Positions 32,953 to 43,650 of a stretch of DNA of 64,000 bases are shown in pieces. Under the pieces are notes generated by a model. It saw only the letters and a program-made list of their open reading frames with translations, was not told where the DNA came from and made no database searches. Position numbers and translations under genes: made by a program. Position 1 is the first letter of the stretch. Every line of letters begins with the position of its first letter. The DNA is from Oopsacas minuta (lineage: Eukaryota > Porifera > Hexactinellida > Lyssacinosida > Leucopsacidae): NCBI GenBank assembly GCA_024704765.1, contig JAKMXF010000011.1, forward strand, positions 913,557-977,556, given 5' to 3'.

Positions 32953-33444
32953 ATGGCAAGCCAACTCTCTGCAGAACAGAAAACAACTATTCTAGAAATA
33001 TTCTCTCTGTTTGATCATAGTGAGGATCATACTATTCTATTGAAGGATGTTCCTGTGGTGTTACGATCACTAGGAATACATTTAGAGGCTGAAGAGTTGG
33101 AGGAGGTTATGCAGGATCTGGAGAAGCGGGTTATGCCGGTCAAACCGGAGAAGGATAAAGGGCAGATACCGGTTGTGACATTCACTCACTTCTCTACTGT
33201 AGTAGAGAGTCTTGTAAAAGAGATAGATAACGAGAAGGAAATAAGAGAAGCTTTTCAAGCATTTGACAAGGAAGGAGACGGCCTCCTTTTAGCTGTAGAG
33301 CTCAGACAAATATTGACAAATATGGGAGATAAGATGACAGAAGATGAGGTAGAAGAGATGTTAGATGAAGTTGATATTGATGCTAATGGGAAAGTTGATT
33401 ATGCTAAACTTGCGAAAATTATCACTTCTAAAACTGTGCTGTAA
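32953..33444 (+). CDS. Calmodulin-like EF-hand protein, probably DRC8/EFCAB2
   Basis: 163 residues from the ATG at 32953 (MASQLSAEQ); an ATG four codons earlier (32941) is also possible. There are four EF-hand positions: the first loop (DHSEDHTILLKD) and the second are degenerate, the third (DKEGDGLLLAVE) is near-canonical, and the fourth (DIDANGKVDYAK) lacks the final Glu. The phrase FDHSEDHTILLKDVPVVLRS fits EFCAB2/DRC8, a subunit of the axonemal nexin-dynein regulatory complex, better than calmodulin or centrin. A roughly 15-residue insertion follows the second hand. The orthology is tentative; the EF-hand fold is secure. Confidence 0.6.
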   Translation: MASQLSAEQKTTILEIFSLFDHSEDHTILLKDVPVVLRSLGIHLEAEELEEVMQDLEKRVMPVKPEKDKGQIPVVTFTHFSTVVESLVKEIDNEKEIREAFQAFDKEGDGLLLAVELRQILTNMGDKMTEDEVEEMLDEVDIDANGKVDYAKLAKIITSKTVL

Positions 33445-33675
33445 TATAACGAGAAATGTGTTTCTACTAATATTATGAGTGTCGTGTGTATCAATGAAAT
33501 ATGTGTTTATTGAATTCTTACATAATTAGAATAATTGCAGTCAATACACAAATCAAATCCTCTAATATACGCACGTGAGTATAGCGTATATTCATTCACT
33601 AATAAATAGAACTATGTATTATATTTATGTTAGTTTTTATACAAATAAATCTGTAGTGACAATATTGGAGTAGAC

Positions 33676-36027
33676 ATGGGTTTGAATGAAGACAAGTATG
33701 GATCTGGGACCCGTATCAGGAAGAGAGATATCAGAAACTTAGGCAGAACTCTACAAGAATTCATTTCTAAACTTCCTTACACACCGCTAGCCTCTAGCTT
33801 ACGAGATGCTCTACTCTACTCTGCCCTTCAATTATCTCGATATAACAAATCTCAATGCTGCAAGGCTAGTCTATCAGAAACACAGGTTATATTCCCTCTG
33901 CATATCATGAAGCTATTGAATGAGTCTTATCCAGAGATAGACCTGGATCAGTTTAGAATGAAGTGGGAGAGGGAGAGAGACAATTTGACAGTGAGACGCT
34001 CTCTCTCAGGACAGCCTGATATCTGTGTGTATGCTGATAACGGAGATTTTACTGGTATAGAGGAAGTACTGCAATATGACCTCAATTTGGTAGATAATGT
34101 TGATAACCATGGACGTTCTGCTTTGGCTTATTGCTGTAGACACTCTTCACCTGATCATATGACGTGTCTAGAGATCCTACTACAGCATAATGCATCTATG
34201 GATCAACGTGATAACGATGGTATTACTGCATTACACTGGGCTGCATATACTGGTAATGCTGATGCTGTACTGTCTTTACTGAAACATGGCGCTTCTATTT
34301 CTATCACTGATAAAACTGGTCGTTCGCCTCTACACATGGCTACACAGTCTGATAATCCTCGTGTATTACAGCTACTTCTACAACAGGAAGATGTTGATAC
34401 GAAGGTCAAAGATTGTAGAGGTTTAACACCCTTATCCTGGGCTGCTGCTAGAGATAATCTAGACGCGGTTAATAAGCTGAAAAACGCGGAATCTAACAGC
34501 TTTGTGAGTCGAGATACATACATCACAGATTCACAAGGTAGATCCTTTATACACTGGGCAGCTATCTCTCCTCACGGTACCGTATGTCTTGAATCTCTGA
34601 TACAATCAGATATCTCATCACTCCAGGATACACTAGGATGGACTCCGTTACACTACACTGCTCTAACTGGTTCACAGAAATCCTGTGAAGTTATTCTAAA
34701 TGTTCTACCACGAGATAAGATAGATACACCCACTAAACGTGGCTTTTCTGCTCTACATATCGCATGTTACCATGGTAACGGTGATGTACTTGATTCTCTG
34801 TTATCTAACGGGAGTGACTATCTCTCCCCTACTCCCGAGGGCTCTTCCCCTTTAGAAGCTGTAGCTAAACTAAAGCTACACTATTCTCAGTTAGTACTAG
34901 AAACACACATCAGTCAGTTGAGACGTAGTGCTACTCCAAATAACAGGGAGAAGCCTGTATGTAACACTATAACTAGTATACCTAATTATTTGCAGAGATC
35001 TCTTACTCCTACTCCTCCACGCTCTCCCAAGCCTCCTTTATCTCCAAAGAAGCCTAGTACTCCATTACGTCATCATCTTAAAGCTAATACGATAGACTCC
35101 AAATCCTTAACCCGATCACTTCCTGTAGAGAGTACTCCTTTACCTGAACCAACTAATGTCTTATCAGGTCTAGAGTCTAGTGTATCTTCTCAGAAGCTGT
35201 CAGGTAGGTCTCGGCCTGTTAGTGCTAAGGGTCGCATCCGTCCTGTCCAGTCTAGCAAGCGTCCTTCCTCTAATACGCCCCCTAACGGTACTATACCCCC
35301 AGAATCAAGCAGTCGTCGCTCTTCCACCGCTACCCCTCCATCTCCACTACAGAAAGACGTCAATGGAATGCGTCGTACTCTCTCATACGATCTTAATCTA
35401 GACATGTCAGACCAATTCTCTGCCATGACTCTCCCTCCTCGTCCTACAGCACCTACACCCCCTGTAGATTCAGATCCTGACTCAGTAGTAATCAGTGAGG
35501 CATCTAGTTCACCCCCTCTAGCTCCACAAGATATAGAGAGTGCTACATCTATGTTAGGACTACCTGCACAGAAGAGACCGAGTATACAGTCTATTTCTGA
35601 TGTTTGGAATATGAATGATTCAGGATTCATCAGCCCCATCACTTCAATACCGAAATCCCCCTCCGCTATAAACATGCGAAAACATCGTCCGTCATTAACT
35701 TCCCCTCATACTATGCAATATGAGTCATACAACAGATCACCTCAATCTCTTGTTGTTAACACACAGAGTTCATCTCCATACACACAAGCAATGACTCTAC
35801 CAAATGCTCCACACGCTAAACGCTCTATCACCAAGAATCCTTACGATAGCATAGCTAATCCAACTCAATTCCCTTCCTCCCAGCCGTTGTTAGCAGCACG
35901 TAACAGTAATATACCCCGGTATAACAGGGCCTGGAAACCAACTAAGGAATCTCTCCCCTCTCAAAGATCTGCAATTCGAATTAACCGTACAGACGTTAGG
36001 ATGTCTACTTCGCACTATAACCATTAG
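33676..36027 (+). CDS. Ankyrin-repeat protein with long Ser/Pro-rich tail (ANKRD55/inversin-like)
   Basis: 783 codons, single exon. The N-terminal 110 residues are helical. About seven or eight ankyrin repeats span residues 115-400 (for example DGITALHWAAYTGNADAVLS, GRSPLHMATQSDNPRVLQLL, GFSALHIACYHGNGDVLDSL). The remaining 370 residues are disordered, rich in Ser, Pro and Thr with PPxSPKP and PTPPRSPKPP-type SH3/proline-directed kinase motifs. ALHWAAYTGN and FIHWAAISPHG recall ANKRD55 and inversin-type proteins, which act at cilia in animals; I would not assign either name firmly. Confidence 0.65.
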   Translation: MGLNEDKYGSGTRIRKRDIRNLGRTLQEFISKLPYTPLASSLRDALLYSALQLSRYNKSQCCKASLSETQVIFPLHIMKLLNESYPEIDLDQFRMKWERERDNLTVRRSLSGQPDICVYADNGDFTGIEEVLQYDLNLVDNVDNHGRSALAYCCRHSSPDHMTCLEILLQHNASMDQRDNDGITALHWAAYTGNADAVLSLLKHGASISITDKTGRSPLHMATQSDNPRVLQLLLQQEDVDTKVKDCRGLTPLSWAAARDNLDAVNKLKNAESNSFVSRDTYITDSQGRSFIHWAAISPHGTVCLESLIQSDISSLQDTLGWTPLHYTALTGSQKSCEVILNVLPRDKIDTPTKRGFSALHIACYHGNGDVLDSLLSNGSDYLSPTPEGSSPLEAVAKLKLHYSQLVLETHISQLRRSATPNNREKPVCNTITSIPNYLQRSLTPTPPRSPKPPLSPKKPSTPLRHHLKANTIDSKSLTRSLPVESTPLPEPTNVLSGLESSVSSQKLSGRSRPVSAKGRIRPVQSSKRPSSNTPPNGTIPPESSSRRSSTATPPSPLQKDVNGMRRTLSYDLNLDMSDQFSAMTLPPRPTAPTPPVDSDPDSVVISEASSSPPLAPQDIESATSMLGLPAQKRPSIQSISDVWNMNDSGFISPITSIPKSPSAINMRKHRPSLTSPHTMQYESYNRSPQSLVVNTQSSSPYTQAMTLPNAPHAKRSITKNPYDSIANPTQFPSSQPLLAARNSNIPRYNRAWKPTKESLPSQRSAIRINRTDVRMSTSHYNH

Positions 36028-36281
36028 TATCCCCACCAACAAGGAATGTTACGGTATTTTTCTATATAATTATTCGCCTCCTCTCCCATGTGTTATTCAA
36101 GTAACTATCCCACCTCTGAAATATTACCTCATGTTACTTTGCATCTGTAATTGCCAGATATTATTCATTAATTACATTTGTGTTTCTGACTTGTATAACT
36201 CATAATTGACCTAAGGCCATCTCTTATAACCACTGATATATTTACTGTTTTTAAATATTGTAATATATTTTAGTTACTCTT

Positions 36282-37685
36282 ATGGAGTTCCACCCTGTGA
36301 TCCTGTGTGGAGGACAGGGTACCAAACTGTACCCATTAGCAGAACAGATGCCAAAAGCTCTCCTTGCTATCGCTAATAAACCAGTAATTTGGTATGTAAT
36401 AGAGTTCTTACACAAATACGGATTTGAAGAAGCTATTATTGTATCACAACCTACTTTCTTTGACAAGATAAAATCGTCTGTAGACACATTTATATCTGTT
36501 TATAATATTCCGATCAAACTTGAGTGTTTAAGACTTCCTTGTGATAAACTTACAGAAATGGGAACAGCTGATGCATTACGGTATATACAGCCGCATATTA
36601 AGAGTGATCTATTAATTCTACCCTGTGATATTCTAATCGATATTCCCCTGCAACAATTCGCGAATATTCATCGTTGTTATAACTCTGCCCTTACAATACT
36701 ACTAACTCCACAAATACAAAATACGCCAGCTGATCAATCAGCTGGTGCTATGAAAACCTATAAAGCAGGTCGTGACGTAATTGCTTTAGCTGAGAAGTCT
36801 GATCGTATCTTGTTGCTACAGAATGAGAGTGATATTGATGAGAAATTATCCCTGACTAGATCTATGTTACTGAAGTATCCTTGCTTGGAGCTGAGAACAG
36901 ATTTGAGAGATACACACGTTTATCTAATGAGTAAAAGTGTATTAGATGTGCTTAATGATTCTAAAGGCAAGAAAATATCTTCTATAAAAGAAGAGTTGAT
37001 TCCTTTAATCTTGCAGAAACAGCTGACTGATTATAAACTTGTGTCTACTAATCCATTAGCTACTGATTCAGCATCTGCATATAATCCTCTTAATGACCTG
37101 GAGCTACTAGCTTACCAGCTGTCAGAAACTAATAGATCAGGACGATTGGATAGAATAATGGTTAATGGAGCTATTCAGGAGATATATTATACGTATGCTT
37201 GTTATCAAATGATACTTAATAGTCCTCAGATTGCTCTACGTATTTCTACTGTACAGGACTTTATAGAGGGAAATAAGTTAATGCAGAAAGAGGCTAATAG
37301 AATGAACTTATGGCCTATTGAAAGGGACCATGGATTGGTTCATGAGTCTGTTGAAATTACAGGGGCTGTTGAGAGGGTTGTAGGAAAGGAAACATACATT
37401 GGAGAATGTTCTAGAATAGATGAAGGTTGTTCTCTTAAGAAGTCCATTATAGGTGTACATGTTATCCTTGGAAAAAATGTTAAAGTATCTAACTCAATTA
37501 TACTAGAGAGAGTTGTCATAGAAGACAATTGTCAGATAATTAACTCTATTGTATGTAGTAGTGCTAGGATAGAGCATGGAACTGTATTGAAGGATTGTAT
37601 TGTAGCAAAATCAGCTGTTATCGCTAGAGAATCAGATTTTAAAGGGGAAACACTGCTTAGAGATGAGATGGTATTTCAATTTTAG
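36282..37685 (+). CDS. EIF2B3: Translation initiation factor eIF2B subunit gamma
   Basis: 467 codons; human eIF2B-gamma has 452. The N-terminal nucleotidyltransferase-like domain has CGGQGTKLYPLAEQMPKALL and NKPVIWYVIEFL, then TEMGTADALRYIQPHIKSDL. The C-terminus is a left-handed beta-helix of hexapeptide repeats (CSLKKSIIGVHVILGKNVKV and onward). eIF2B is the guanine exchange factor that recycles eIF2 and is the target of the integrated stress response; gamma pairs with the catalytic epsilon subunit in the cytosol. A splice-acceptor-like TATATTTTAG lies 8 nt before the ATG. Confidence 0.9.
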   Translation: MEFHPVILCGGQGTKLYPLAEQMPKALLAIANKPVIWYVIEFLHKYGFEEAIIVSQPTFFDKIKSSVDTFISVYNIPIKLECLRLPCDKLTEMGTADALRYIQPHIKSDLLILPCDILIDIPLQQFANIHRCYNSALTILLTPQIQNTPADQSAGAMKTYKAGRDVIALAEKSDRILLLQNESDIDEKLSLTRSMLLKYPCLELRTDLRDTHVYLMSKSVLDVLNDSKGKKISSIKEELIPLILQKQLTDYKLVSTNPLATDSASAYNPLNDLELLAYQLSETNRSGRLDRIMVNGAIQEIYYTYACYQMILNSPQIALRISTVQDFIEGNKLMQKEANRMNLWPIERDHGLVHESVEITGAVERVVGKETYIGECSRIDEGCSLKKSIIGVHVILGKNVKVSNSIILERVVIEDNCQIINSIVCSSARIEHGTVLKDCIVAKSAVIARESDFKGETLLRDEMVFQF

Positions 37686-37847
37686 AGTTATCTGGCGTCA
37701 TGAGGTAGGTTTGAAGTTCATATTTGTATTTACATTGAAATTACTTAGTTTATCAATTTGAATGCAGTTATATATTTGTTTATTATTTATATATTTGTCT
37801 TATATATTTGACATTTAATTGCTTGTTTTGATCGTTAGCATTGCCTC

Positions 37848-38351
37848 ATGGCTAGTAAACATCGGAATAGTCCATCGCTTGAAATGCAGCTGAAAAACGG
37901 ACAAGTTAAAATGTTTAAGAAAGGTATTCTCCATTCCTCTTGGAAAAATAGACATCTTAAACTAAATAGGAATTATTTGCTAGTATTCGAGACACAACAC
38001 ACTTACCAACCTCTGGAGAGTATCATCAGAGACGAAATAAGATCAGTGAGGAAGCTAGCTGATGTAGATAACGGATTTGAAATTAAAGTTAAAGAATTCG
38101 AGTGTTACACCTTTCAATGTATAAATCCAGATGATCTGGAGGAATGGGTAGCAGCTCTTGAGAACAGAGTTCCTATATCATCTGCTAGGTTAGACTCACA
38201 AGCTCAAGTTGCTCAAGCTGTCAGGCAAGCTGGTAAGTCAGATTTTCCCGCCCAATTTGAAGCACAACCAGCTGTGTTATACCCAGGGCTACCAGCTAGT
38301 GAAAAGCCAAATGATCAGACACAACCTCCTCCCTACAATACAATGTACTAG
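37848..38351 (+). CDS. Small PH-domain protein with C-terminal PPPY motif
   Basis: 167 residues. Residues about 12-112 form a PH domain: KMFKKGILHSSWKNRHLKLN at the start and a final helix with NPDDLEEWVAALENRV carrying the conserved Trp. The tail is Ala/Gln/Pro-rich and ends QPPPYNTMY, a PPxY ligand for WW domains such as those of NEDD4-family E3 ligases. The likely role is phosphoinositide-dependent membrane recruitment of a WW partner (inference). A splice-acceptor-like GTTAG lies 9 nt before the ATG, as in several genes here. Confidence 0.75.
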   Translation: MASKHRNSPSLEMQLKNGQVKMFKKGILHSSWKNRHLKLNRNYLLVFETQHTYQPLESIIRDEIRSVRKLADVDNGFEIKVKEFECYTFQCINPDDLEEWVAALENRVPISSARLDSQAQVAQAVRQAGKSDFPAQFEAQPAVLYPGLPASEKPNDQTQPPPYNTMY

Positions 38352-38555
38352 TATTAGAGATATAATCAATTGTTGTTTTGAATTGTTTGCTTCTGTAACT
38401 TTATGAGAAATATATTTTAATCAGATCTATGACATTGTCTACGTGCCTGCTCTATCATCCATGGTTTATCTCTGTAACAAACACCCAAATACATTTGTTA
38501 GTTCAACTTTATACCAATACAGCATATACATGCACAATATACAAACTTAAAATAT

Positions 38556-41500
38556 TCACTTATTGTTTGATACTCCAGTAAGCATAGTCTTTCGATTATA
38601 ATCTTTATACTTGTTTCTGCATACACTACACGTCAGTATATTTATCCACACTTCCCTGGCCTCTCTAACCCATACGATAGATAATGCTACTATTCCCCAA
38701 CAGCAGAAGGTAGCCTCATTTAGTAAGGTCAGGAATGGAGCGTAGTAAGCTTCATAGGACGGGAAACAGCAATTAGGATTCTCATAGAAAGCTGTTATAC
38801 ACCAGTTATATGCAGCCTGGTATGCTTCAGTTATCTTGTAGTTAATAGAGCTGTATGTGAATTGTACTAGTATTATGAATATTAGTACTGATAGAGCTAT
38901 AGAGTATATTGTCATTTGTTTGAGGAGAGATTGATACACATTTGTAGTAGATGTACTGTTAGCCATCTTCTTCTGTCTCTTGTATAGTGTCAGGCCGAGT
39001 AATATAAGCCCTGTCCCAGTGGTGAGTGAGTATACAACTCCAGGTATGTAGAATGTGAAAGCTAGACCATATTCATTCGGGAAACAGAGTATAGGGAAGG
39101 ATAAGTGCGTATATCTTCTGGTAGCGGCTAATACTATTGCTATTATTAGCGCAGGTAGACCCCAGCATATTATAGACTGTAATATGTGTATCTTGACACT
39201 GTTAGCGAAGAACTTTACTGATTTCATTGGGTATAGCAATACGAATATTATATTGAAGATATCACACATGTACCAACCCAGAAATGACAATATAAAGTAA
39301 TGGTAGATTGGACCTAGAAAATTGAATGTGTTAAATTCCGGTGAATATTGGATTTTATGTTATCACTAACCTTGTATTTGACATTGTATAGTAGGATTAT
39401 CTTGAGAAGTTAGGAGATTATCATTCGAACAGAAAAATTTTCTGCGATCTACAGAGCCTATAAATATCATCAAATCTATAGGAATTCAATAATTTTATTA
39501 TTTATTTTAAAAATTAGCAATCCGGTAATGGCAGCAGCCATGCACTTAGAAGGTTTACGTCGCCAGTACGCGGTAGATCGGCAAAGATGGAAATTTCTTA
39601 ACGAAGAAACGAAATTCTCCAAATACGATGCTACTAAAATCGCTGAGCCACCGAAAGCTCCTCGCCGTGTCAAGACCTTCTCAGCTAACCTAAACCGGAA
39701 TGTACAGGAAGTCTGGTGGCCGTTCCGTACAGAAAGACCTTACACCGGTTGTTTGAAGAAACGCCTCTCAGAAGTTGACTATTTTACTCAATGGTAACTA
39801 TTCTGTATTGACAATTCGTTGTCTATCTATTTTCCTTGTATTCTATAACACCTCTATGATCTCCTTATTCTATAAATAGCCACAAATATCCTTATATTTC
39901 ACGTTATTATTTCTTAATTAGATTTTATATAATTATGAATGCTAAAACGAGAAGAAATGTTATCTTATTCAATCTCTCCACATTTGGTGTTGGTATCTGT
40001 AATGCTGTATTCAACATATACTACGTTAAATTCTATATGGACCAGTACAAGGTTAATGCTACATACTTCTATTGGGCTCAGATTATATTCATGATATGGA
40101 ATGCCCTAAATGATCCTCTACTTGCTTACCTACAAGATGTATCTAAAATTAAACTATTCCGCAGTAGAAAACTGTCTTTGTACCATGGATCATTTTGGTT
40201 GGTGGTCACGTTCTTGTTGCCATGGTACGAATGGTATGTGTTTTTACCCTTTAGTGATGAGTTGAATATTGGCATTCATTTGTGTTTCACTCTCTGCGCT
40301 TATGACACTATGTTCACGTATATAGGATTAGCTCAATCTGCGGCATTCGCGGAATTATCACAAGTACAAGAAGTGAGTTTATTTCTTTTTTTATAACTAT
40401 GGATATTACATGTTTATTCTCTGAAGGTACGTAGAACAACAACTCTATCTCATGAGCTAACATCTCTTATTACTGCTACTTTTCTAATCGGTGTACAATA
40501 CACTACAAGTCATGGGCAATCTATTCGCGGTATGCAATACACAGCTATAGCTATAGCTATAATAGGATTTATTTGTCAGCGTTATGCTAGTAATTATCTG
40601 GAACTAGATAGTGATATGAGTCTTGAAGGAGAGAGACAGCTAGAGAGTGAGGATTGGAAAATTATTAGTATTCAAGTACTAAAGAATAAGAATTTTCTAG
40701 CATTCGTTTTCATGAATTTTGGGCAGATTTTCCATAAGACTTTTAGCTCTAGTTTTTTCAATATATTCTCTCGTGACGTCATACCAGAAACAGCTCTTAA
40801 AAGCCACTTCATCTTGTTCTCTTCAGGAATAATGTTCTTTCTACCTCAACTAATCGTGCTGGGAGTATTCGCACCTGCTCTACCCAAAGTTGGGGCTTTC
40901 CGTATTGTTATGACGTCTCATATAATTACTATGTTTTCCCCTATTATAATATATATCCTAGGTATGCAGCATCCTTATCTTATCATCCTATACATGACTA
41001 TAGATTCAGGCCTCGCTTCTGCTACGTTTTCACTATTCAATATGTTGGTAGCTGACGTCATAGACTCTGATACTGCTATGTATAACAGGAAAAAGCCAAT
41101 TTCTTCCATTATATTCGGTTTGAATGCTCTGTTCACGAAACCTGCTCATTCTCTATGTCCCATGCTTGTGGTGAATATTTTAACAAGATATGGTTACCAG
41201 GAAACGGACGAAACTAAATCTTTATCTGTACAAAACGCGGAATTTCACATGCTTTGTTTGTTACCAGTTTGTATTGGGCTCTATCAGATATTGATTTGGA
41301 GTAATTATTCTCTTCGCTCTACTCACGAGAAAACTGAAGCTGACAAGACAACCATTATTTAGCTTATCCATGGTCCAGTCTTAATATCGCAATTTTCGTA
41401 TTAGTAATGCTTTTGATTATAAATACTTACCTTCCATAATCACACACACGATCAGGTATAAGGATATAATGTGAGGGAACTTCCATCTGAATATAAATTG

Positions 41501-43311
41501 GTAAATTGTACAGACATTTTGAGCTAAATTTAATAATAATTAACAACTTACAAACTCTTACGAAATAACCATGTAGATGCCCCTATACTAGCTGCTATTA
41601 GAGTTATAAATGAGAGTATAGGAACTATTATTATGAGTATGTTGTAGTACGTCTGTCCTCCTGGGAACCACACGAGACACTCCGGTACACACTGAGTACC
41701 ATTACTCACGAATGTAGACACACAAGTGAAATTTGTTGTGTTGAAACCACCTAGTAACAGTGATAGAGAAAGAATCCATCTAAATAATCTTTAAGTTAGG
41801 ATTAGTATTTGTAAGCAGATTTCAATTGTATTTTAAACAATAATGATGCCATTTATTCTAGCACTCTTTCAATAGTCCTTTCTTAGATAAATTGGCTTGC
41901 TTTCTTATTGCATTATATTATCGTGTTTATTGAATGAAGGCATTTCGATAACAGTCAACTCTCGTAATATCGAACTCAGATATCCGCTTATATGGAAGTC
42001 TGAAATAGTACACATATGGTCCAAAAGTAATATAATTTTCATCAGTTTTATGGAAGTTATTGTCACTGTCCATTGAGCTTCGATATAACTGTGGTTAACT
42101 GTACATACGTTTAATCATAAACTTACCTGTTGCTACTCTCCGTAATTCATCTATTGCAGTTTGTATTGTAATATTTCTTGTACAGCTCTCTGGCCTCAAT
42201 ATATTTGATACTGTTTCTTCACTCTAAAATACAATTATTAGCTTAAAAAGTTGAAATGTTTGCACTCGCTCGAATGAAGAAAGAAGAAGCTACAGGTGTT
42301 AAAAGCGCACGAGTAGGGGACACAATCGTAATGACACTCTTAACGAAAGAAATTGCTGCTCTTGAGCAAGCACTACCCAAGACTTGCAAACTTAATTTTG
42401 TTAACAGAGACGACCTAAGACATTTCCATATCAACGTGGTACCCAAGGATGGAATGTGGAATAAAGGGAAATTCGTATTTGAAGTTGAGATACCTGTGGA
42501 TTACAACATGAGTCCTCCGAAAGTGAAATGTCATACTAAAATATGGCATCCTAACATAACGGAGCAAGGAGATGTGTGTTTGAGTTTGCTCAGACAAGCT
42601 AGCTTAGACGGAACTGGATGGTCACCGGTTAGAACTCTCACGGACGTTGTTATCGGTATTGACGCACTTTTCGCAGATCTCTGCAATTTTGAGGATCCAT
42701 TAAACGAAGATGCAGCTAAACAGTTCAATAACGATAAAGCAGGTTTTCAGCGTAAAGTGAACCAGTACATACAAAGATACGCTAGCTATTAAGAGCTGTA
42801 CTGTCTGTGTTTTGTTTGTATTAACTTATTGATTGACTTGCTAACTTTTGTTTTATATTGCATTTAAGTCACTGATTCATGCTTTGTTTGTGTTAGGCTA
42901 ATTATCAGTAATAATAGTCTGCAATAATTATTGTTTGAGTTATTCATACAAATAAGGTAAGGTACTTACCAGTGGGTCGAGTCTGTCTAGGAAATAGTCA
43001 GCAAATGCCCAAATAAGCCATACAGAAGGTACTATGAAGACTAACCATAGAGATATAATCATTAGTGAGGATACTAGACTAGCTATTATGTTCTTCTGCT
43101 TCTTAGGGACTGTATTTTCATATCTTTGGTATACTGACTTTACTCTTTGTCGATCGAGCGGTTCATCAGATCTGTTTATTGATTCTACTTCTATAGTTGA
43201 TCCATTTGTTGTAGCCCAGTTATCATATTGATAAGATACTTTATTATTGGTAACTTCTTGACTATCTCCATGTTCTTTCTCTGGATCTGTATTTGGATTA
43301 ATTTCTGTCAT
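38556..43311 (-). CDS. Frizzled-like 7TM receptor, five exons, hosting three nested genes
   Basis: Exons by phase and GT-AG: 43311-42970, 42223-42127, 41750-41562, 41523-41431 and 39313-38556 (492 residues). Donors are GTAAGT/GTAAGA; acceptors are TTTTAG, TTACTAG, AATTTAG and TTTCTAG. Joins keep frame at 0,1,1,1. The protein has a polar N-terminus, an extra TM (about 80-105), a short Cys- and Asn-glycosylation-rich extracellular loop (CVPECLVWFPGG), then seven helices. RWKFPHIISLYL matches the Frizzled R-x-x-Y-P TM2 entry, and CWGLPALI with YIPGVVYSLTTGTGLILLG matches TM4-TM5 of Frizzled/Smoothened. There is no Frizzled Cys-rich ligand domain. Introns 1 and 4 enclose plus-strand genes. Subfamily is uncertain; cAMP-receptor-like is the alternative. 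Confidence 0.6.
39528..39797 (+). CDS. Small conserved-looking protein, unknown function
   Basis: 89 codons, one exon, basic and Trp-rich (RQRWKFLNEET, VQEVWWPFRTERPYTG, VDYFTQW). There is no membrane helix or signal. Codon use and the dense charged-aromatic composition look like a real gene rather than chance, and it sits inside intron 4 of the minus-strand 7TM gene. The style recalls small axonemal or mitochondrial subunits, but I recognise no family. Start: the ATG at 39528, or the one four codons later. A splice-acceptor-like AAATTAG lies 10 nt upstream. Confidence 0.55.
   Translation: MAAAMHLEGLRRQYAVDRQRWKFLNEETKFSKYDATKIAEPPKAPRRVKTFSANLNRNVQEVWWPFRTERPYTGCLKKRLSEVDYFTQW
39935..41362 (+). 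CDS. MFS transporter-like protein, MFSD13A/TMEM180 type, two exons
   Basis: Exon 1 is 39935-40372 and exon 2 is 40427-41362. The 54-nt intron runs from GTGAGT to CTGAAG, phase 0, joining ELSQVQE to VRRTTTLSHEL. The product has 457 residues and about 12 hydrophobic helices. The N-terminal block with YYVKFYMDQYKVNATYFYWA and MIWNALNDPLLAYLQD is the glycoside-pentoside-hexuronide/MFS_2 signature; the WN-x-LNDPL phrase fits MFSD13A (TMEM180), whose substrate is unknown. The gene lies wholly inside intron 4 of the opposite-strand 7TM gene, ending 68 bp from its exon 4. Confidence 0.7.
41952..42101. mobile_element. Pogo/Tigger-type MITE
   Basis: Imperfect terminal inverted repeats start CAGTCAACTCTCGTAATATC (left) and end in the complement of CAGTTAACCACAGTTATATC (right); about 17 of 26 positions match, including ATATCGAA. 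CAGT ends and a TA on the right flank fit pogo-like Tc1/mariner elements. There is no coding capacity in 150 bp. It lies in intron 2 of the minus-strand 7TM gene. Confidence 0.55.
42256..42792 (+). CDS. UBE2F: NEDD8-conjugating enzyme UBE2F
   Basis: 178 codons, single exon. The UBC fold has IWHPNITEQGDVCLSLLRQ with catalytic Cys108 (HPN at 98-100), then DGTGWSPVRTLTDVVIG and NFEDPLNEDAA, which follow UBE2F (human 185 residues) closely and UBE2M less so. It transfers NEDD8 to cullins, chiefly CUL5 with RBX2. The N-terminal helix (MFALARMKKEEATG) replaces the E1-binding extension of the human enzyme. The gene is nested in intron 1 of the opposite-strand 7TM gene; its ATG is only 32 nt from that gene's exon 2. 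Confidence 0.92.
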   Translation: MFALARMKKEEATGVKSARVGDTIVMTLLTKEIAALEQALPKTCKLNFVNRDDLRHFHINVVPKDGMWNKGKFVFEVEIPVDYNMSPPKVKCHTKIWHPNITEQGDVCLSLLRQASLDGTGWSPVRTLTDVVIGIDALFADLCNFEDPLNEDAAKQFNNDKAGFQRKVNQYIQRYASY

Positions 43312-43650
43312 TTCTATCCAATATCTCCACAAACCTATTTATTACCAAATCATATAGTCTCTCAATGGCATTTAATTATCGTATTATATTTCTGTGTAAG
43401 TACAGATAAGCTATAGCATCGTATAACTGGCCTATAGAAGCAATGTGAGCAGCTATTTCCTGTATTAATAATCCTTTCGTTCGACAGCACTCCTAACTTG
43501 TGGTCAATGACCCCCCTTAGTGATCCACATGCGATAGCAGGGCATCCACAGGATATAAAATTTGGGAGCTACTGGTTAAAAGGGGTTTGGAAACGATACG
43601 ATATAATACTATCGATTTATTCATAAGCTATTTATCTATCTATCTATCTG
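43312..43650. other. Divergent promoter region
   Basis: 339 bp between the start codons of the minus-strand 7TM gene and the plus-strand membrane protein. It contains the TATA-like motif and a (TATC)n run at about 43630-43648. Nothing else was recognised. Confidence 0.5.
43554..43560 (+). promoter_or_regulatory. Possible TATA box
   Basis: TATAAAA in GGATATAAAATTTGGGA, about 95 bp before the ATG at 43651, in the spacer between divergently transcribed genes. It is supported only by motif and position. Confidence 0.3.

Noticed and set aside
34203..35675. Long minus-strand ORFs within the ankyrin gene
   Set aside because: Mirror frames of the real gene, low-complexity composition.
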